Source of the DNA: Aquirufa sp.
Lineage (GTDB): Bacteria > Bacteroidota > Bacteroidia > Cytophagales > Spirosomataceae
Reading direction: 5' to 3'
Length of the DNA: 23,466 bases
Assembly (NCBI GenBank): GCA_030833145.1
Contig: JAURHT010000016.1
Span: forward strand, 1-23,466
This document shows positions 1-8,048 of this stretch, in pieces; positions within the stretch are counted from its first letter, which is position 1, and each line of letters opens with the position of its first letter. Position numbers and translations under genes: made by a program. The notes under the pieces were generated by a model that saw only the letters and a list, made by a program, of their open reading frames with translations, was not told the DNA's origin and did no database searches.

Positions 1-205
1 ATTCTGGGAAGGTATCTTAGGATTCTACAAAGCAAATGAGGCTTATTTACAAGGCCAAATCGGTAACCCAACAGGTGACGATTCTCCGAACAAGAAATAC
101 TATGACCCACGTGTTTGGTTACGTAAGGGCGAAGAGACTTTAGTAGCTCGTTTAAAAACAGCTTTCGAAGACTTGAACGCGACGAACGCGAATCAATATC
201 TATAG
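1..205 (+). CDS. fbaA: Class II fructose-bisphosphate aldolase, C-terminal fragment
   Basis: The open frame starts at base 2, because the window cuts the gene, and ends at TAG 203-205, giving the last 67 residues. The translation contains EAYLQGQIGNP, NKKYYDPRVWLRKGEE and RLKTAFEDLN, the signature tail of the long (class IIA) zinc-dependent fructose-1,6-bisphosphate aldolase. This enzyme cleaves fructose-1,6-bisphosphate to dihydroxyacetone phosphate and glyceraldehyde-3-phosphate in glycolysis, and works in reverse in gluconeogenesis. The catalytic and zinc-binding residues lie upstream of the window. A rho-independent terminator about 90 bases downstream ends its transcript, so it is probably not cotranscribed with the pirin gene that follows. 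The family call is confident from the tail alone. Confidence 0.9.
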   Translation, partial: FWEGILGFYKANEAYLQGQIGNPTGDDSPNKKYYDPRVWLRKGEETLVARLKTAFEDLNATNANQYL

Positions 206-210
206 TCGAT

Positions 211-270
211 AGTCCGAAGGGACTGAGTCCGGAGGGAGCCGCAGAGCGGCAGTCCGAAGGAAACGAGTCC
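211..270. repeat. Left block of small hairpin repeats
   Basis: This block follows the aldolase stop codon. It holds a perfect 5-bp hairpin, AGTCC-GAAG-GGACT (211-224), a perfect 5-bp hairpin, GCCGC-AGA-GCGGC (238-250), and recurrences of AGTCCGAAGG (211-220 and 251-260) and GAGTCC (225-230 and 265-270). A related block lies at 365-432. Such modular palindromic filler resembles REP-like intergenic elements; no function is visible. Confidence 0.5.
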
Positions 271-293
271 ACAGGGGCATATAATAATAAAGG

Positions 294-320
294 AGTCGGA
301 ACAACTGTTTCGACTTTTTT
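294..320 (+). terminator. Rho-independent terminator after the aldolase gene
   Basis: Stem AGTCGGAAC (294-302) pairs with GTTTCGACT (307-315), nine pairs with one G-U, around the loop AACT. A run of six T (315-320) follows. It lies about 90 bases after the aldolase stop. Confidence 0.8.
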
Positions 321-349
321 GTTGGACGAAAATAAAGAAATGATATTTG
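318..349 (+). promoter_or_regulatory. Candidate Bacteroidota-type promoter for the pirin gene
   Basis: TTTG (318-321) is followed after 20 bases by GATATTTG (342-349), which matches the -7 consensus TAnnTTTG except at the first base. It sits just downstream of the aldolase terminator and about 90 bases before the pirin start, so the transcript leader would contain the right hairpin block. Confidence 0.35.
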
Positions 350-364
350 TATAAATTTTAACCC

Positions 365-432
365 TCCGGACTTCGGACTAAGTCACATAGTGACGACTAA
401 GCTGCGTAAGCAGCGACTAAGCCGAAGGCGAC
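365..432. repeat. Right block of hairpin repeats with GACTAAG spacers
   Basis: The heptamer GACTAAG occurs at 376-382, 395-401 and 415-421. Each copy leads into a different small hairpin: GTCAC-ATA-GTGAC (382-394), GCTGC-GTAA-GCAGC (401-414) and GCC-GAA-GGC (421-429). TCCG-GACTT-CGGA (365-377) precedes them. The block ends eight bases before the pirin start codon. The spacers are conserved while stem sequences differ but stay self-complementary, which suggests selection or a replication mechanism that acts on hairpins. Confidence 0.6.
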
Positions 433-439
433 TTCTTTT

Positions 440-1159
440 ATGAAAACCGAACTACACCCTGCCTCCTCCCGCGGAACAGCCGATCATGGCTGGTTAAAAA
501 CCGCCTTTAGTTTTAGCTTTGCTGGTTATTATAATCCGGCGAGGATACATTTTGGCGCGCTGCGCGTGCTGAATGATGATTTTATTGCGGCGGGGATGGG
601 TTTTGGCAAACATCCGCATGATAATATGGAGATCGTGACCATTCCGATGAAGGGTGCGGTAGCGCATGAGGATTCGATGGGAACGAATGGCATTATTAAT
701 GCGGGAGATGTGCAGATTATGTCTGCGGGCTCTGGGATTTACCATTCGGAGTTTAATGCGAGTCAAACAGAAGGTTTGGAACTATTTCAAATCTGGGTCA
801 TGCCCAAACTGAAAAATATCACACCGCGCTACGATCAGCGTACGTACAATCCTGCGGATTATAAGGGACAATGGAAGACGGTGGTTTCGCCACAGGGAAC
901 GGACATTGATTCTTTGCAAGTAAATCAAGATACGTATTTTAACATTACTGAAATTTCGGAAGGCGAAAGTCTGAGCTATGCATTGCATGGGGCACAGCAG
1001 GGGGCTTTTGTGTTTGTAATTGAAGGTGGAATCGAAGTGGCTGGCGAGAAGCTGGGGCGTAGAGATGCGATCGGGATTTCAGAGACCGATGCGATCGAGG
1101 TAAAGGCTTCAGCAGCAGGCACGAAGGTGTTGCTGATCGAGGTGCCTATGGTTTGGTAG
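440..1159 (+). CDS. Pirin family cupin protein (YhhW-like)
   Basis: A 239-residue bicupin. The N-terminal cupin carries the pirin metal site: His58 and His60 in GKHPHDNMEI, and His102 and Glu104 in SGIYHSEFN. The opening, with HGWLKTAFSFSFAGYYNP, and the segment GLELFQIWVMP are typical of bacterial pirins. Members bind iron in the cytoplasm, and some, such as E. coli YhhW, show quercetin 2,3-dioxygenase activity in vitro. The physiological role is usually redox or stress related and often unknown. Length agrees with the family at about 230-240 residues. The gene stands alone, with a terminator-promoter region upstream and a 77-base gap with hairpins downstream. The family is certain from motifs; the substrate is not known. 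Confidence 0.9.
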   Translation: MKTELHPASSRGTADHGWLKTAFSFSFAGYYNPARIHFGALRVLNDDFIAAGMGFGKHPHDNMEIVTIPMKGAVAHEDSMGTNGIINAGDVQIMSAGSGIYHSEFNASQTEGLELFQIWVMPKLKNITPRYDQRTYNPADYKGQWKTVVSPQGTDIDSLQVNQDTYFNITEISEGESLSYALHGAQQGAFVFVIEGGIEVAGEKLGRRDAIGISETDAIEVKASAAGTKVLLIEVPMVW

Positions 1160-1160
1160 A

Positions 1161-1231
1161 TTTAACCATAGCGTAATATTCGCTTAACGAGGAGGTTAAA
1201 GTGGGGGCCTATTTTTGGTAAACCAAATAGG
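1161..1231 (+). other. Two inverted-repeat structures in the gap before the phosphoesterase gene
   Basis: TTTAACC (1161-1167) is complementary to GGTTAAA (1194-1200) and encloses the smaller hairpin AGCG-TAATATT-CGCT (1170-1184). A second structure, CCTATTT/AAATAGG with an inner GGT/ACC (1208-1231, small bulge), ends five bases before the ATG at 1237. Neither has a T-run, so they do not look like terminators. They could be a structured leader or a protein-binding site. Confidence 0.4.
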
Positions 1232-1236
1232 AAACC

Positions 1237-2037
1237 ATGGGCCATCACTCTCAACCCACCTACAAAACAATCGTTATCTCAGACTTGCACTTAGGAAGCA
1301 AGGGAGCTAAAGCAGCCGAGGTTAACGAATTCTTACGCGCACATTCGTGCCACCAACTCATCTTAAACGGCGATATCATCGACGGCTGGCAACTCAAAAA
1401 AGGAGGCAGCTGGAAGAAGAAGCACACGGCCTTTTTCCGTTGTGTATTAAAGATGATGGACAAGTGGGATACGGAGGTGATTTATTTGCGCGGGAATCAT
1501 GATGATTTCTTAGAGCAAGTGCTTCCGTTGAAAATTGGCAAGCAGTTTTCGATTCGCCAGGACTATATGCTGAAGAGTTTTGGCAAGAAATACTTCATCA
1601 CCCACGGCGATATTTTCGACAGCATTACCAGCCAAATGAAATGGCTAGCCTATTTAGGCGATATCGGCTACACGTTCTTGTTGTGGCTGAACAAATGGTA
1701 TAATCAGTACCGGAGCTGGCAAGGCAAGCCTTACTATTCCTTATCTCAGGTGATTAAGCAAAAAGTGAAGGCGGCGGTGAATTTCATATCAGACTTTGAA
1801 GAGAAATTAGCAGAATTAGCGAAGGCCAAAGGCGCGGATGGCATCATCTGTGGCCATATTCATAAGGCTGAAATCAAAATGATCGACGGAATCGCATACA
1901 TGAATTCTGGCGACTGGGTCGAATCATTGACGGCCTTAGTAGAAACACATCAAGGGGAATGGCAAATCATCGAATTCCCACTATACAATTTGAAAGCAGA
2001 GTTAAACGAAATTTTGGGAAAAGCAATCGCTGTATAA
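1237..2037 (+). CDS. LpxH-like metallophosphoesterase (UDP-2,3-diacylglucosamine diphosphatase family)
   Basis: A 266-residue calcineurin-like phosphoesterase with a complete dimetal site: Asp16 and His18 in ISDLHLGS, Asp46 in NGDIIDGW, Asn87-His88-Asp89 in RGNHDD, His in FITHGDIFD, and the paired histidines of CGHIHK. IDGW, RGNHDD and the final NSGDWVESLTALVE are typical of the LpxH-related branch common in Bacteroidota. LpxH removes UMP from UDP-2,3-diacylglucosamine in lipid A synthesis; related paralogues may act on other lipid pyrophosphates. The protein lacks a signal peptide and should be cytoplasmic or peripheral to the inner membrane. Its stop is separated by a single base from the next ATG, a glycosyltransferase, pointing to a joint role in envelope glycolipid assembly. 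The fold is certain; the exact substrate is inferred. Confidence 0.8.
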   Translation: MGHHSQPTYKTIVISDLHLGSKGAKAAEVNEFLRAHSCHQLILNGDIIDGWQLKKGGSWKKKHTAFFRCVLKMMDKWDTEVIYLRGNHDDFLEQVLPLKIGKQFSIRQDYMLKSFGKKYFITHGDIFDSITSQMKWLAYLGDIGYTFLLWLNKWYNQYRSWQGKPYYSLSQVIKQKVKAAVNFISDFEEKLAELAKAKGADGIICGHIHKAEIKMIDGIAYMNSGDWVESLTALVETHQGEWQIIEFPLYNLKAELNEILGKAIAV

Positions 2038-2038
2038 G

Positions 2039-3208
2039 ATGGGCAAATTCATTTTTACCGTACAAGGAGAAGGTCGCGGGCATTTAACGCAAGCCATTTC
2101 ATTTACACAAATCGCGCGCGAGGCAGGTCACGAAGTGATCGGCTACGCTGTGGGTTCTTTTCAGGGGCGTAAAATCCCAACCTTCTTTTTAGATTTCATT
2201 GGCGACACTCCCCTATTACAATACAATAGCCCTTCTATTATTTTTGGGAATGGGAAATCGGTGCAACTTTTTAAAACAGCAGCACAGGCATTCACGAATT
2301 TCAAGACGTTTTGGAAAAGCGCCACTCAATTAGAAGAGTTCATCGAAGAATTGCAGCCAGACGGAATCGTAAACTTCTACGAATCCATTACGGGCTTATA
2401 TAAGCTAAAATCGGGATCCAAAATCCCTACGATGTCCGTAGGTCATCAATACTTATTATTAAACAAGAACTTCGAAAGCATTCCGGAGAAGAAAATCGAC
2501 CGCATGCTATTAAATATGAATACGATGATTACATCGATCGGTTCGAAGAAGTTATTGGGCTTGTCTTTCCGTCCTATTGATAATGACGCAAAGATCGAAG
2601 TGGTTCCTCCCCTTTTGCGCCAGCAGGTAAAAAACATTGTACCGAAAGCGGGCGAGCGTTGGTTAGCCTATTTAACGCACTTCCGTTTATCTGAAGATAT
2701 CATGGCGTGGTCAAATGCGAATCCAGAGGTAAAATTGGATTGCTTTTGGGATAATCCAGCGCGTAAAGAGACGTATCACTATTCTGACTCATTGACTTTC
2801 CATCCGATTGATGCAGAGAATTATTTAGCGAAAATGACGGAATGTGCGGGCTTGATTTCTACCGCAGGTTTTGAGTCAGTAGCTGAGGCAATGTACTTAG
2901 GAAAGCCGGCGATGATGGTTCCGGTGCCTAATCACATCGAGCAAATGATTAATGCCTACGATGGGGAATTGTCTGGAGCGGGAATCGGGGCTTCCTCCTT
3001 TGATTTAAGCATTTTCAAGAACTACCTTCCTTCTCACGTTTCGGTGCAAGAGCAATACCAGGAATGGGTTTCTCAATCACAGCGTTTGATGGCGGGACAT
3101 TTAAGTGATCTGATCGCACAGCCAGTTTATGTGGCAAACTTTGGCCAAAACCAAGGAACGGGTTTATCCGGTATGCTAGGCAGACGGAGATTCCGCTGGT
3201 CAAGATAA
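2039..3208 (+). CDS. MurG/UGT-like glycosyltransferase
   Basis: A 389-residue GT-B fold glycosyltransferase. The N-terminus, FTVQGEGRGHLTQA, is the nucleotide-sugar glycosyltransferase opening with the glycine-rich loop and the GxGHxxQ-type histidine. The C-terminal half holds LISTAGFESVAEAMYLGKP and MMVPVPNHIEQMINA, the donor-binding stretch of the GT28/MGDG-synthase-like families. No signal peptide or transmembrane segment is evident, so it probably works at the inner face of the cytoplasmic membrane. It begins one base after the LpxH-like phosphoesterase, so the two are very likely translated together. I infer glycosylation of a lipid acceptor; acceptor and sugar cannot be read from the sequence. 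It is followed by a bidirectional terminator. Confidence 0.8.
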   Translation: MGKFIFTVQGEGRGHLTQAISFTQIAREAGHEVIGYAVGSFQGRKIPTFFLDFIGDTPLLQYNSPSIIFGNGKSVQLFKTAAQAFTNFKTFWKSATQLEEFIEELQPDGIVNFYESITGLYKLKSGSKIPTMSVGHQYLLLNKNFESIPEKKIDRMLLNMNTMITSIGSKKLLGLSFRPIDNDAKIEVVPPLLRQQVKNIVPKAGERWLAYLTHFRLSEDIMAWSNANPEVKLDCFWDNPARKETYHYSDSLTFHPIDAENYLAKMTECAGLISTAGFESVAEAMYLGKPAMMVPVPNHIEQMINAYDGELSGAGIGASSFDLSIFKNYLPSHVSVQEQYQEWVSQSQRLMAGHLSDLIAQPVYVANFGQNQGTGLSGMLGRRRFRWSR

Positions 3209-3216
3209 AAGGACAT

Positions 3217-3250
3217 AAAAAAAGGCGAATCTTGCGATTCGCCTTTTTTG
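3217..3250. terminator. Bidirectional rho-independent terminator
   Basis: AAAGGCGAATC (3221-3231) pairs with GATTCGCCTTT (3236-3246) around TTGC. It is preceded by a run of A and followed by a run of T, so it can end the glycosyltransferase transcript on the plus strand and the TonB receptor transcript on the minus strand. Confidence 0.9.
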
Positions 3251-3265
3251 TTATGGCTTAGTAGA

Positions 3266-6200
3266 CTAGAACGTGTAACGTGCTCCTACTTGCATCTGCC
3301 ATCTTGATCCCATTTGATCTACTGTGTATGGCGAAGATGGAACCGCAAACTTGTATGTCGGATCAGCTGCTGTACCTGAGTTCACACGAGATAAGCCTAA
3401 GCTAGCCGTCGAGTTAAAGGTATTAGGCGAGAAGTAAATTCTACCCCAGTTGCTGTTGATTAAGTTCGTTGCGTTCATGATGTCTAACGAGAACTGTAAA
3501 TCGTGGCCATTTGACATTTTGATCAAGTGGTTTAATTTCAAGTCTAATGTTGCATTCCATGGCGTACGACCTCCGTTACGTTCTGTAAAGTTTCCTTTAC
3601 GCGTGCTTAAATATTCATCTGCATTGACATAAGCCATAAATGCTTTCGCTTGATCAGCTGCCGTGCCTAATTTGGCATCTGCAACTAAATACTTAGCTGC
3701 CTCTGTTTCATCCTTAAATACATAAGCTAAACCAGCAGCTTGTGGGGTATTGGCGATTGTGGAGTTTACAAAGCCCCAGGTGAATGGAGCCCCTGATTGA
3801 GCACTGAAAACCCCAGACAAAGTCGTTGCGCTACCGTTTTTGTACACTTTCGTGTATCCGAATGAACCGATAATACGGTGGCGGATATCGAAATTTGAAT
3901 ACGCGATCTTAGGGTCATTAGGCGTTAAAGATTGGTTTAACTGCCAGTTTGATTCCATCGAGTTACGGATACCGTTAGTTAAGTCAAAGCTTTCGCCAAA
4001 CGTGTAGGCCGTCATAAACGTAAACCCATTCGTGAATGTCTTCGAAACTTGAGCCGTTAAGCTGTAACGGTGACCTTCGGAAGTGTTTGATAATTCATAC
4101 GCATTCGCGAAGTTCGTGTTCAATTTTTGACCCGTTGCACCGCCTGATAAATAGATCGGCATTTGCTTCAATACATCATACGTGTAGTATTTCACTGAGT
4201 CTTTCAAGTTTACTTGTTGGAATTTCAAGTCATTGATCGTCTTCGTGTAGATACCTTCCAAAGTAAACTTGTAACCATTCACCGTGTGATCCACTGCTAA
4301 GCTAGAGCGTAATACTTGTGGCATTTTGAAGTTGTTCGCCATCGCATCTACTTGCGTTAAGCTTTTTTGGCCATTGTTAAAGGCAAAAGTCTTCGCACTA
4401 TCTTTTAACACATCTCCTACGTTCTTACCCGCTACGTTATTCACGTCAAATGAACCAAAACCGACACCGTCGTTGTAGAACGCATAGCCTAACCAAGCGA
4501 AAGGAATACGACCAGTGAAGATACCAGATCCCCCACGAATGATGGTCGAACGGTCACCGTTCACATCATAGTTAAAACCTAAACGAGGAGAAACTAATAC
4601 CTGACCAAAAATCGAGTTAGAAACTTGATTCAATGGTGTAGCCGCCGTGTAGGTTGTACCTGCGTTTGGATCTACCTTCGTTGCCGCTGTTTGAGGGCTT
4701 AACGTAGGCTTATCTGTGCTAGCCACGTCAAAACGAATACCTGGAGATAATTTCAACTTATCTGTTACTTGAATCTCATCTTGAGCGTAGATACTGTAGA
4801 GTCCTACATTAAATGTGGCATATGGATTATTCAAGATCGTTTCGCGATCGTTATTCGTGAAGCTATAAGATCCACGCACACGGTTTACATTACCCGCTAA
4901 GAAATCTGCTACACTTTTGTAAGCCACACGACCATTCCAAGAGTTCACAAAACCATAGTTGATATTGTATAACTCATTGTGGGTACCGATTAAGAACGTA
5001 TGATTTCCTTTGAACCACGTAAAGTTATCCGTGATTTCAAACGTCTTTTGCTTCATATTGAAGATCGTTGCTTCACGCTCATTTCCTAAGAAAATCGTTC
5101 CGCCATTCGCCGCAATTTCCACTTGTGGGAAAGCAGGATTTGCACTAGATGGCTCACGTGTATCACGGATATCTGAATACCCTAATACGAAGCTGTTAGA
5201 AGCACTGCCAAAGTGGCTCTTTAATTCCGCTACCGTAGAATTCGTACGGTTCACTTGCTTGAAGTCCATCGAACCGAAACGGAAGTTAGACGCATCGCGC
5301 TCTAAGTTTGTCGCTTCAGACGCTACATAAGAATTACGAATCGACAATTGGTGTTTATCAGAGATATTCCAGTCGAAACGGTTAAAGAATTTATTACTAG
5401 ACGAGTTGATCGCATAATTACCAAAAGCACCTGGATCAAATCCGTAGTTCGTCTTTAAGAATGAAGAAATAGAGTTAGCTGTTGCAGCATCGATAATCGT
5501 ACCTTGATCACCCGCTCCGTAGAATAAGGGCTCGTTACGGCGTGTGATTTCTTCGTTCGTAAACCAGAACAATTTATTCTTGATGATAGGTAAACCTAAA
5601 CGGAAACCCGTTTGTATATCTGAGTAGTCAGAAGAAATTTTAGAACCATCGCCTGCGTTGTTAGGCCCTGTAATTAAGGCATTACGGCCGTAAGCGTAAG
5701 CAGATCCTTTCACTTGGTTTGTACCTGTTCGTGTTACGGCATTAATCGAACCACCGGTAAAGTTACCGATCTTCACATCGTAAGGAGCTACGTATACTTG
5801 TACATCTTGAATCGCATCTAAAGAGATAGGGTTCGTACGTGTAGAAGAACCAGGCATACCTGATGTACCACTTTGGCCACCTAATGATGGGCTAAATCCA
5901 ATCGCATCGTTATTAATCGTACCATCTACCGTTACGTTATTGTAACGGAAGTTCGTTCCAGCAAAAGAGTTCGATGAACTTCCTTGAGGAGTCAATTTAG
6001 TCATGTCGGTTAAGCTACGTGAGATCGTAGGAACCGTTTTCATCGCTGCTTCATTTAAAGAAGTGACTGAACCCGTTCTTGTTCCGCCCTTATCCGCTTT
6101 CACCACTACTTCCGTTAATGTTGTTGTTTCTTCCAAAATAACAATATTCACAGATGGGTTAGAGCCTAGCGTCAAGTTTAAGTTCTCTGCTTTGAAAGGC

Positions 6201-6472
6201 TTAAATCCTACAAAAGAAACCGAAAGTGTGTAAGGTCCGCCTGGGTTCATATTTGCCAAAACGAAGTTACCATCTATCTGAGTGGCCACACCATAACGCG
6301 TTCCTGTGGGCGTGTGCACTAAAATTACACTAGCTCCTGGAATTTCTTCTCCTTTCGAGTCTTTCACTTTACCCGCTAAAGAAGCGGTCGTCACTTGCGC
6401 ATTTGCATTAAATGCAAATAAAGTAAAAACAAAAATTAGTAGGCCGAATGCCTTTTGACTAAAATTGTACAT
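3266..6472 (-). CDS. Oar-like TonB-dependent outer-membrane receptor with carboxypeptidase-regulatory domain
   Basis: About 1068 residues from the chosen start, MYNFSQKAFG. A Sec signal peptide ends at NANAQ. It is followed by a CarboxypepD_reg-like beta-sandwich (SLAGKVKDSKGEEIPGASV to about residue 110), a linker with TEVVVKA, a plug-like region (VDGTINNDAIG, IQDVQVYVAPYDVKIGNFTGGSINAVTRTGTNQ) and a long beta-barrel ending in WQMQVGARYTF with a terminal Phe. Oar-like receptors are outer-membrane proteins related to Myxococcus Oar; their ligands, often peptides, proteins or polymers, are mostly unknown. A longer start at 6514 is rejected because it would lie upstream of the promoter at 6499-6527. 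No SusD partner is adjacent. It is transcribed divergently from the Tat-exported phosphoesterase. Confidence 0.9.
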   Translation of the reverse strand: MYNFSQKAFGLLIFVFTLFAFNANAQVTTASLAGKVKDSKGEEIPGASVILVHTPTGTRYGVATQIDGNFVLANMNPGGPYTLSVSFVGFKPFKAENLNLTLGSNPSVNIVILEETTTLTEVVVKADKGGTRTGSVTSLNEAAMKTVPTISRSLTDMTKLTPQGSSSNSFAGTNFRYNNVTVDGTINNDAIGFSPSLGGQSGTSGMPGSSTRTNPISLDAIQDVQVYVAPYDVKIGNFTGGSINAVTRTGTNQVKGSAYAYGRNALITGPNNAGDGSKISSDYSDIQTGFRLGLPIIKNKLFWFTNEEITRRNEPLFYGAGDQGTIIDAATANSISSFLKTNYGFDPGAFGNYAINSSSNKFFNRFDWNISDKHQLSIRNSYVASEATNLERDASNFRFGSMDFKQVNRTNSTVAELKSHFGSASNSFVLGYSDIRDTREPSSANPAFPQVEIAANGGTIFLGNEREATIFNMKQKTFEITDNFTWFKGNHTFLIGTHNELYNINYGFVNSWNGRVAYKSVADFLAGNVNRVRGSYSFTNNDRETILNNPYATFNVGLYSIYAQDEIQVTDKLKLSPGIRFDVASTDKPTLSPQTAATKVDPNAGTTYTAATPLNQVSNSIFGQVLVSPRLGFNYDVNGDRSTIIRGGSGIFTGRIPFAWLGYAFYNDGVGFGSFDVNNVAGKNVGDVLKDSAKTFAFNNGQKSLTQVDAMANNFKMPQVLRSSLAVDHTVNGYKFTLEGIYTKTINDLKFQQVNLKDSVKYYTYDVLKQMPIYLSGGATGQKLNTNFANAYELSNTSEGHRYSLTAQVSKTFTNGFTFMTAYTFGESFDLTNGIRNSMESNWQLNQSLTPNDPKIAYSNFDIRHRIIGSFGYTKVYKNGSATTLSGVFSAQSGAPFTWGFVNSTIANTPQAAGLAYVFKDETEAAKYLVADAKLGTAADQAKAFMAYVNADEYLSTRKGNFTERNGGRTPWNATLDLKLNHLIKMSNGHDLQFSLDIMNATNLINSNWGRIYFSPNTFNSTASLGLSRVNSGTAADPTYKFAVPSSPYTVDQMGSRWQMQVGARYTF

Positions 6473-6498
6473 TTTGAATATATTGGTTGTTTGTAGCG

Positions 6499-6527
6499 CA
6501 AAGGTAATACGCACACTAACCTTCCAA
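6499..6527 (-). promoter_or_regulatory. Bacteroidota promoter of the Oar-like receptor
   Basis: On the minus strand TACCTTTG (6499-6506) is a perfect TAnnTTTG -7 element, with TTG (6525-6527) 18 bases upstream. This spacing fits the Bacteroidota sigma-ABfr type. Transcription would start near 6493, leaving a leader of about 20 bases before the ATG at 6472. Confidence 0.7.
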
Positions 6528-6655
6528 TGTTACCAAATTGTTAAGAGAATGTGAAGTAATTGTTATTGACGCATTGTTAACAGATTGATTACGATTATTC
6601 AATCTTCTACTATTATTAATTCACGAAATTAGAGTTGATAATTCAAAGCCAATAA

Positions 6656-7576
6656 ATGAATAGAAGATCTCTTCTACAAGGCTTAGGTCTAACCCTTGGA
6701 TCCCTCACTCTACCTATTGTTGGAAGAGCAAGCACCACACCCACTCCTGCAAAACCTTTTCGAATTGCCCACATCACGGATGTGCACATGATGCCCTTAA
6801 TAGGCGCTGCGAAAGGCTTCGCGAAATGTTTGGACCATATTCAATCTTTACCTCATAAACCTGATTTGATCATCAATAGTGGCGATGCCATAATGGATGC
6901 ACATAGAGGTGGAAGAGCTGTAGCGGAAAGGCAATGGAAACTGTGGAATGAGGTTGTTGAAAAAGAACTCTCTATTCCTATCATTCAGTCATTGGGTAAC
7001 CATGATATTTGGGTAAAAAATGAAACGCCGACAAGTATTATTGAAGGTAAAAAATATGCCTTAGATGAGATCAAAGAATCGTCTTTGTATTTCTCCAAAG
7101 ACTTAGGCGATTGGCATCTAATCAGTTTAGATAGTATCAGTCCTAACGGTGATGGAAAATGGTACACGGGAAAAATAGATGAAGCCCAAATGCACTGGTT
7201 GCAACTTGAATTAAAAGCCATTCCTAGCTATAAACCGATCATGATTGTCTCTCATATTCCTATTCTAGCCGCATGCATTTTCTTCGATGGAAATCGCTTT
7301 GAAAATAATCAATGGAACGTTCCTGGTAGGTGGATGCACGAAGATGCAAACGAATTAAAAAACCTATTTACCCACTACCCTAATGTCAAACTAGCCATCT
7401 CAGGTCATATACATTTACTTGATCGTGTAGAATACAATGGGGTAACCTACTGCTGTAACGGAGCTGTCAGTGGAGCTTGGTGGGGTGGAAATTACCAAGA
7501 AACGAAACCGGGTTACGCAATAATCGATTTATATCCAGACGGTCGATTTACAAACACCTATTCATCCTATGTATAA
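6656..7576 (+). CDS. Tat-exported calcineurin-like metallophosphoesterase
   Basis: A 306-residue protein beginning MNRRSLLQGLGLTLGSLTLP, a twin-arginine signal (Arg3-Arg4) with a hydrophobic stretch, so export in folded form to the periplasm or cell surface is likely. The mature part has the metallophosphoesterase motifs Asp42-x-His44 (HITDVH), Asp77 (NSGDAIMD), Asn115-His116-Asp117 (GNHDIW), VSHIP and SGHIHLLD, all present. Such Tat phosphoesterases hydrolyse phosphomonoesters or phosphodiesters; the substrate is open. The stop codon overlaps the start of the following SMR-like gene by eight bases, so they form a coupled pair. The adjacent phosphate-related genes suggest organophosphate scavenging, but this is an inference. 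Confidence 0.85.
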   Translation: MNRRSLLQGLGLTLGSLTLPIVGRASTTPTPAKPFRIAHITDVHMMPLIGAAKGFAKCLDHIQSLPHKPDLIINSGDAIMDAHRGGRAVAERQWKLWNEVVEKELSIPIIQSLGNHDIWVKNETPTSIIEGKKYALDEIKESSLYFSKDLGDWHLISLDSISPNGDGKWYTGKIDEAQMHWLQLELKAIPSYKPIMIVSHIPILAACIFFDGNRFENNQWNVPGRWMHEDANELKNLFTHYPNVKLAISGHIHLLDRVEYNGVTYCCNGAVSGAWWGGNYQETKPGYAIIDLYPDGRFTNTYSSYV

Positions 7577-7946
7577 AGCTTGGGCCTTTCTATTAATCGC
7601 TGCAGGATTTGAAGCAGCTTGGACTTTCTCACTAAAAAAAGTAAGTCTAAATGCCATTAAGTACGCTATCAGTGAAAATCCCGTTTTTAGTGTGACAGTT
7701 GGAAAAGAAATAGGGTATTTGCTTATTTACCTAGGATTAGGTGGCGCAAATATTTTCTTTTTATCTCTTTCTCTGAAAAGTATTCCTTTGACTCTAGCGA
7801 TCGCAAGTTGGACGGCGATATCACTCGTATTCATTAAATTATTTGATGTTTTTATTCTAAAAACACCCACTAACAGCCTAGAAATCATCTTCTTACTACT
7901 AATTATCGTAGGAATTGTAGGGCTCAAATTTAGCTCCCCTCAATAA
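7569..7946 (+). CDS. Small multidrug resistance (SMR)-type membrane protein
   Basis: 125 residues with four predicted transmembrane helices. The first helix has LLIAAGFEAAWTFSLKK, placing Glu15 where SMR/Gdx exporters carry their essential proton- and substrate-binding glutamate (Glu14 in EmrE). LAIASWTAISLVF in helix 3 resembles the SMR signature with a central Trp. The region between helices 1 and 2 is slightly longer than in EmrE. Members export quaternary ammonium or guanidinium compounds by proton antiport. The gene starts inside the last codons of the phosphoesterase gene (ATGTATAA overlap), so translation is probably coupled. The substrate cannot be predicted. The family assignment is good. 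Confidence 0.75.
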   Translation: MYKAWAFLLIAAGFEAAWTFSLKKVSLNAIKYAISENPVFSVTVGKEIGYLLIYLGLGGANIFFLSLSLKSIPLTLAIASWTAISLVFIKLFDVFILKTPTNSLEIIFLLLIIVGIVGLKFSSPQ

Positions 7947-7976
7947 TTCCAATGTTAAATTTTTCTTTGCTGCCTA

Positions 7977-7988
7977 AATGTTAACATT
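7977..7988. promoter_or_regulatory. Perfect 12-bp palindrome, candidate operator
   Basis: AATGTTAACATT is a perfect palindrome 30 bases upstream of the -7 element of the lysine-rich gene. A related half-site, AATGTTAAAT, occurs at 7951-7960. The position suits an upstream regulator site, though AT-rich palindromes arise by chance. Confidence 0.3.
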
Positions 7989-8017
7989 GATAAATTTTAT
8001 TTAACAATTTCTTTACA

Positions 8018-8025
8018 TAGCTTTG
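8018..8025 (+). promoter_or_regulatory. -7 promoter element of the lysine-rich gene
   Basis: TAGCTTTG matches TAnnTTTG exactly and lies 23 bases before the ATG at 8049. No good -33 TTG is seen at the usual distance, so the upstream part is weak or activator-dependent. Confidence 0.5.
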
Positions 8026-8048
8026 GTCAACACAATAAAAAAACCATT

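Noticed and set aside
211..432. CRISPR-like array
   Set aside because: The repeated units are only 7-10 bases, irregularly spaced, and each is followed by its own hairpin; there are no repeats of 25 bases or more, no unique spacers and no cas genes.
494..766. Arg/Ile-rich minus-strand frame within the pirin gene
   Set aside because: It lies entirely inside a well-supported pirin with an intact metal site and shows no recognisable motif.
6473..6514. Upstream in-frame start of the Oar-like receptor
   Set aside because: The extra 14 residues overlap the TAnnTTTG promoter and precede an otherwise clean signal peptide, so they are unlikely to be translated.
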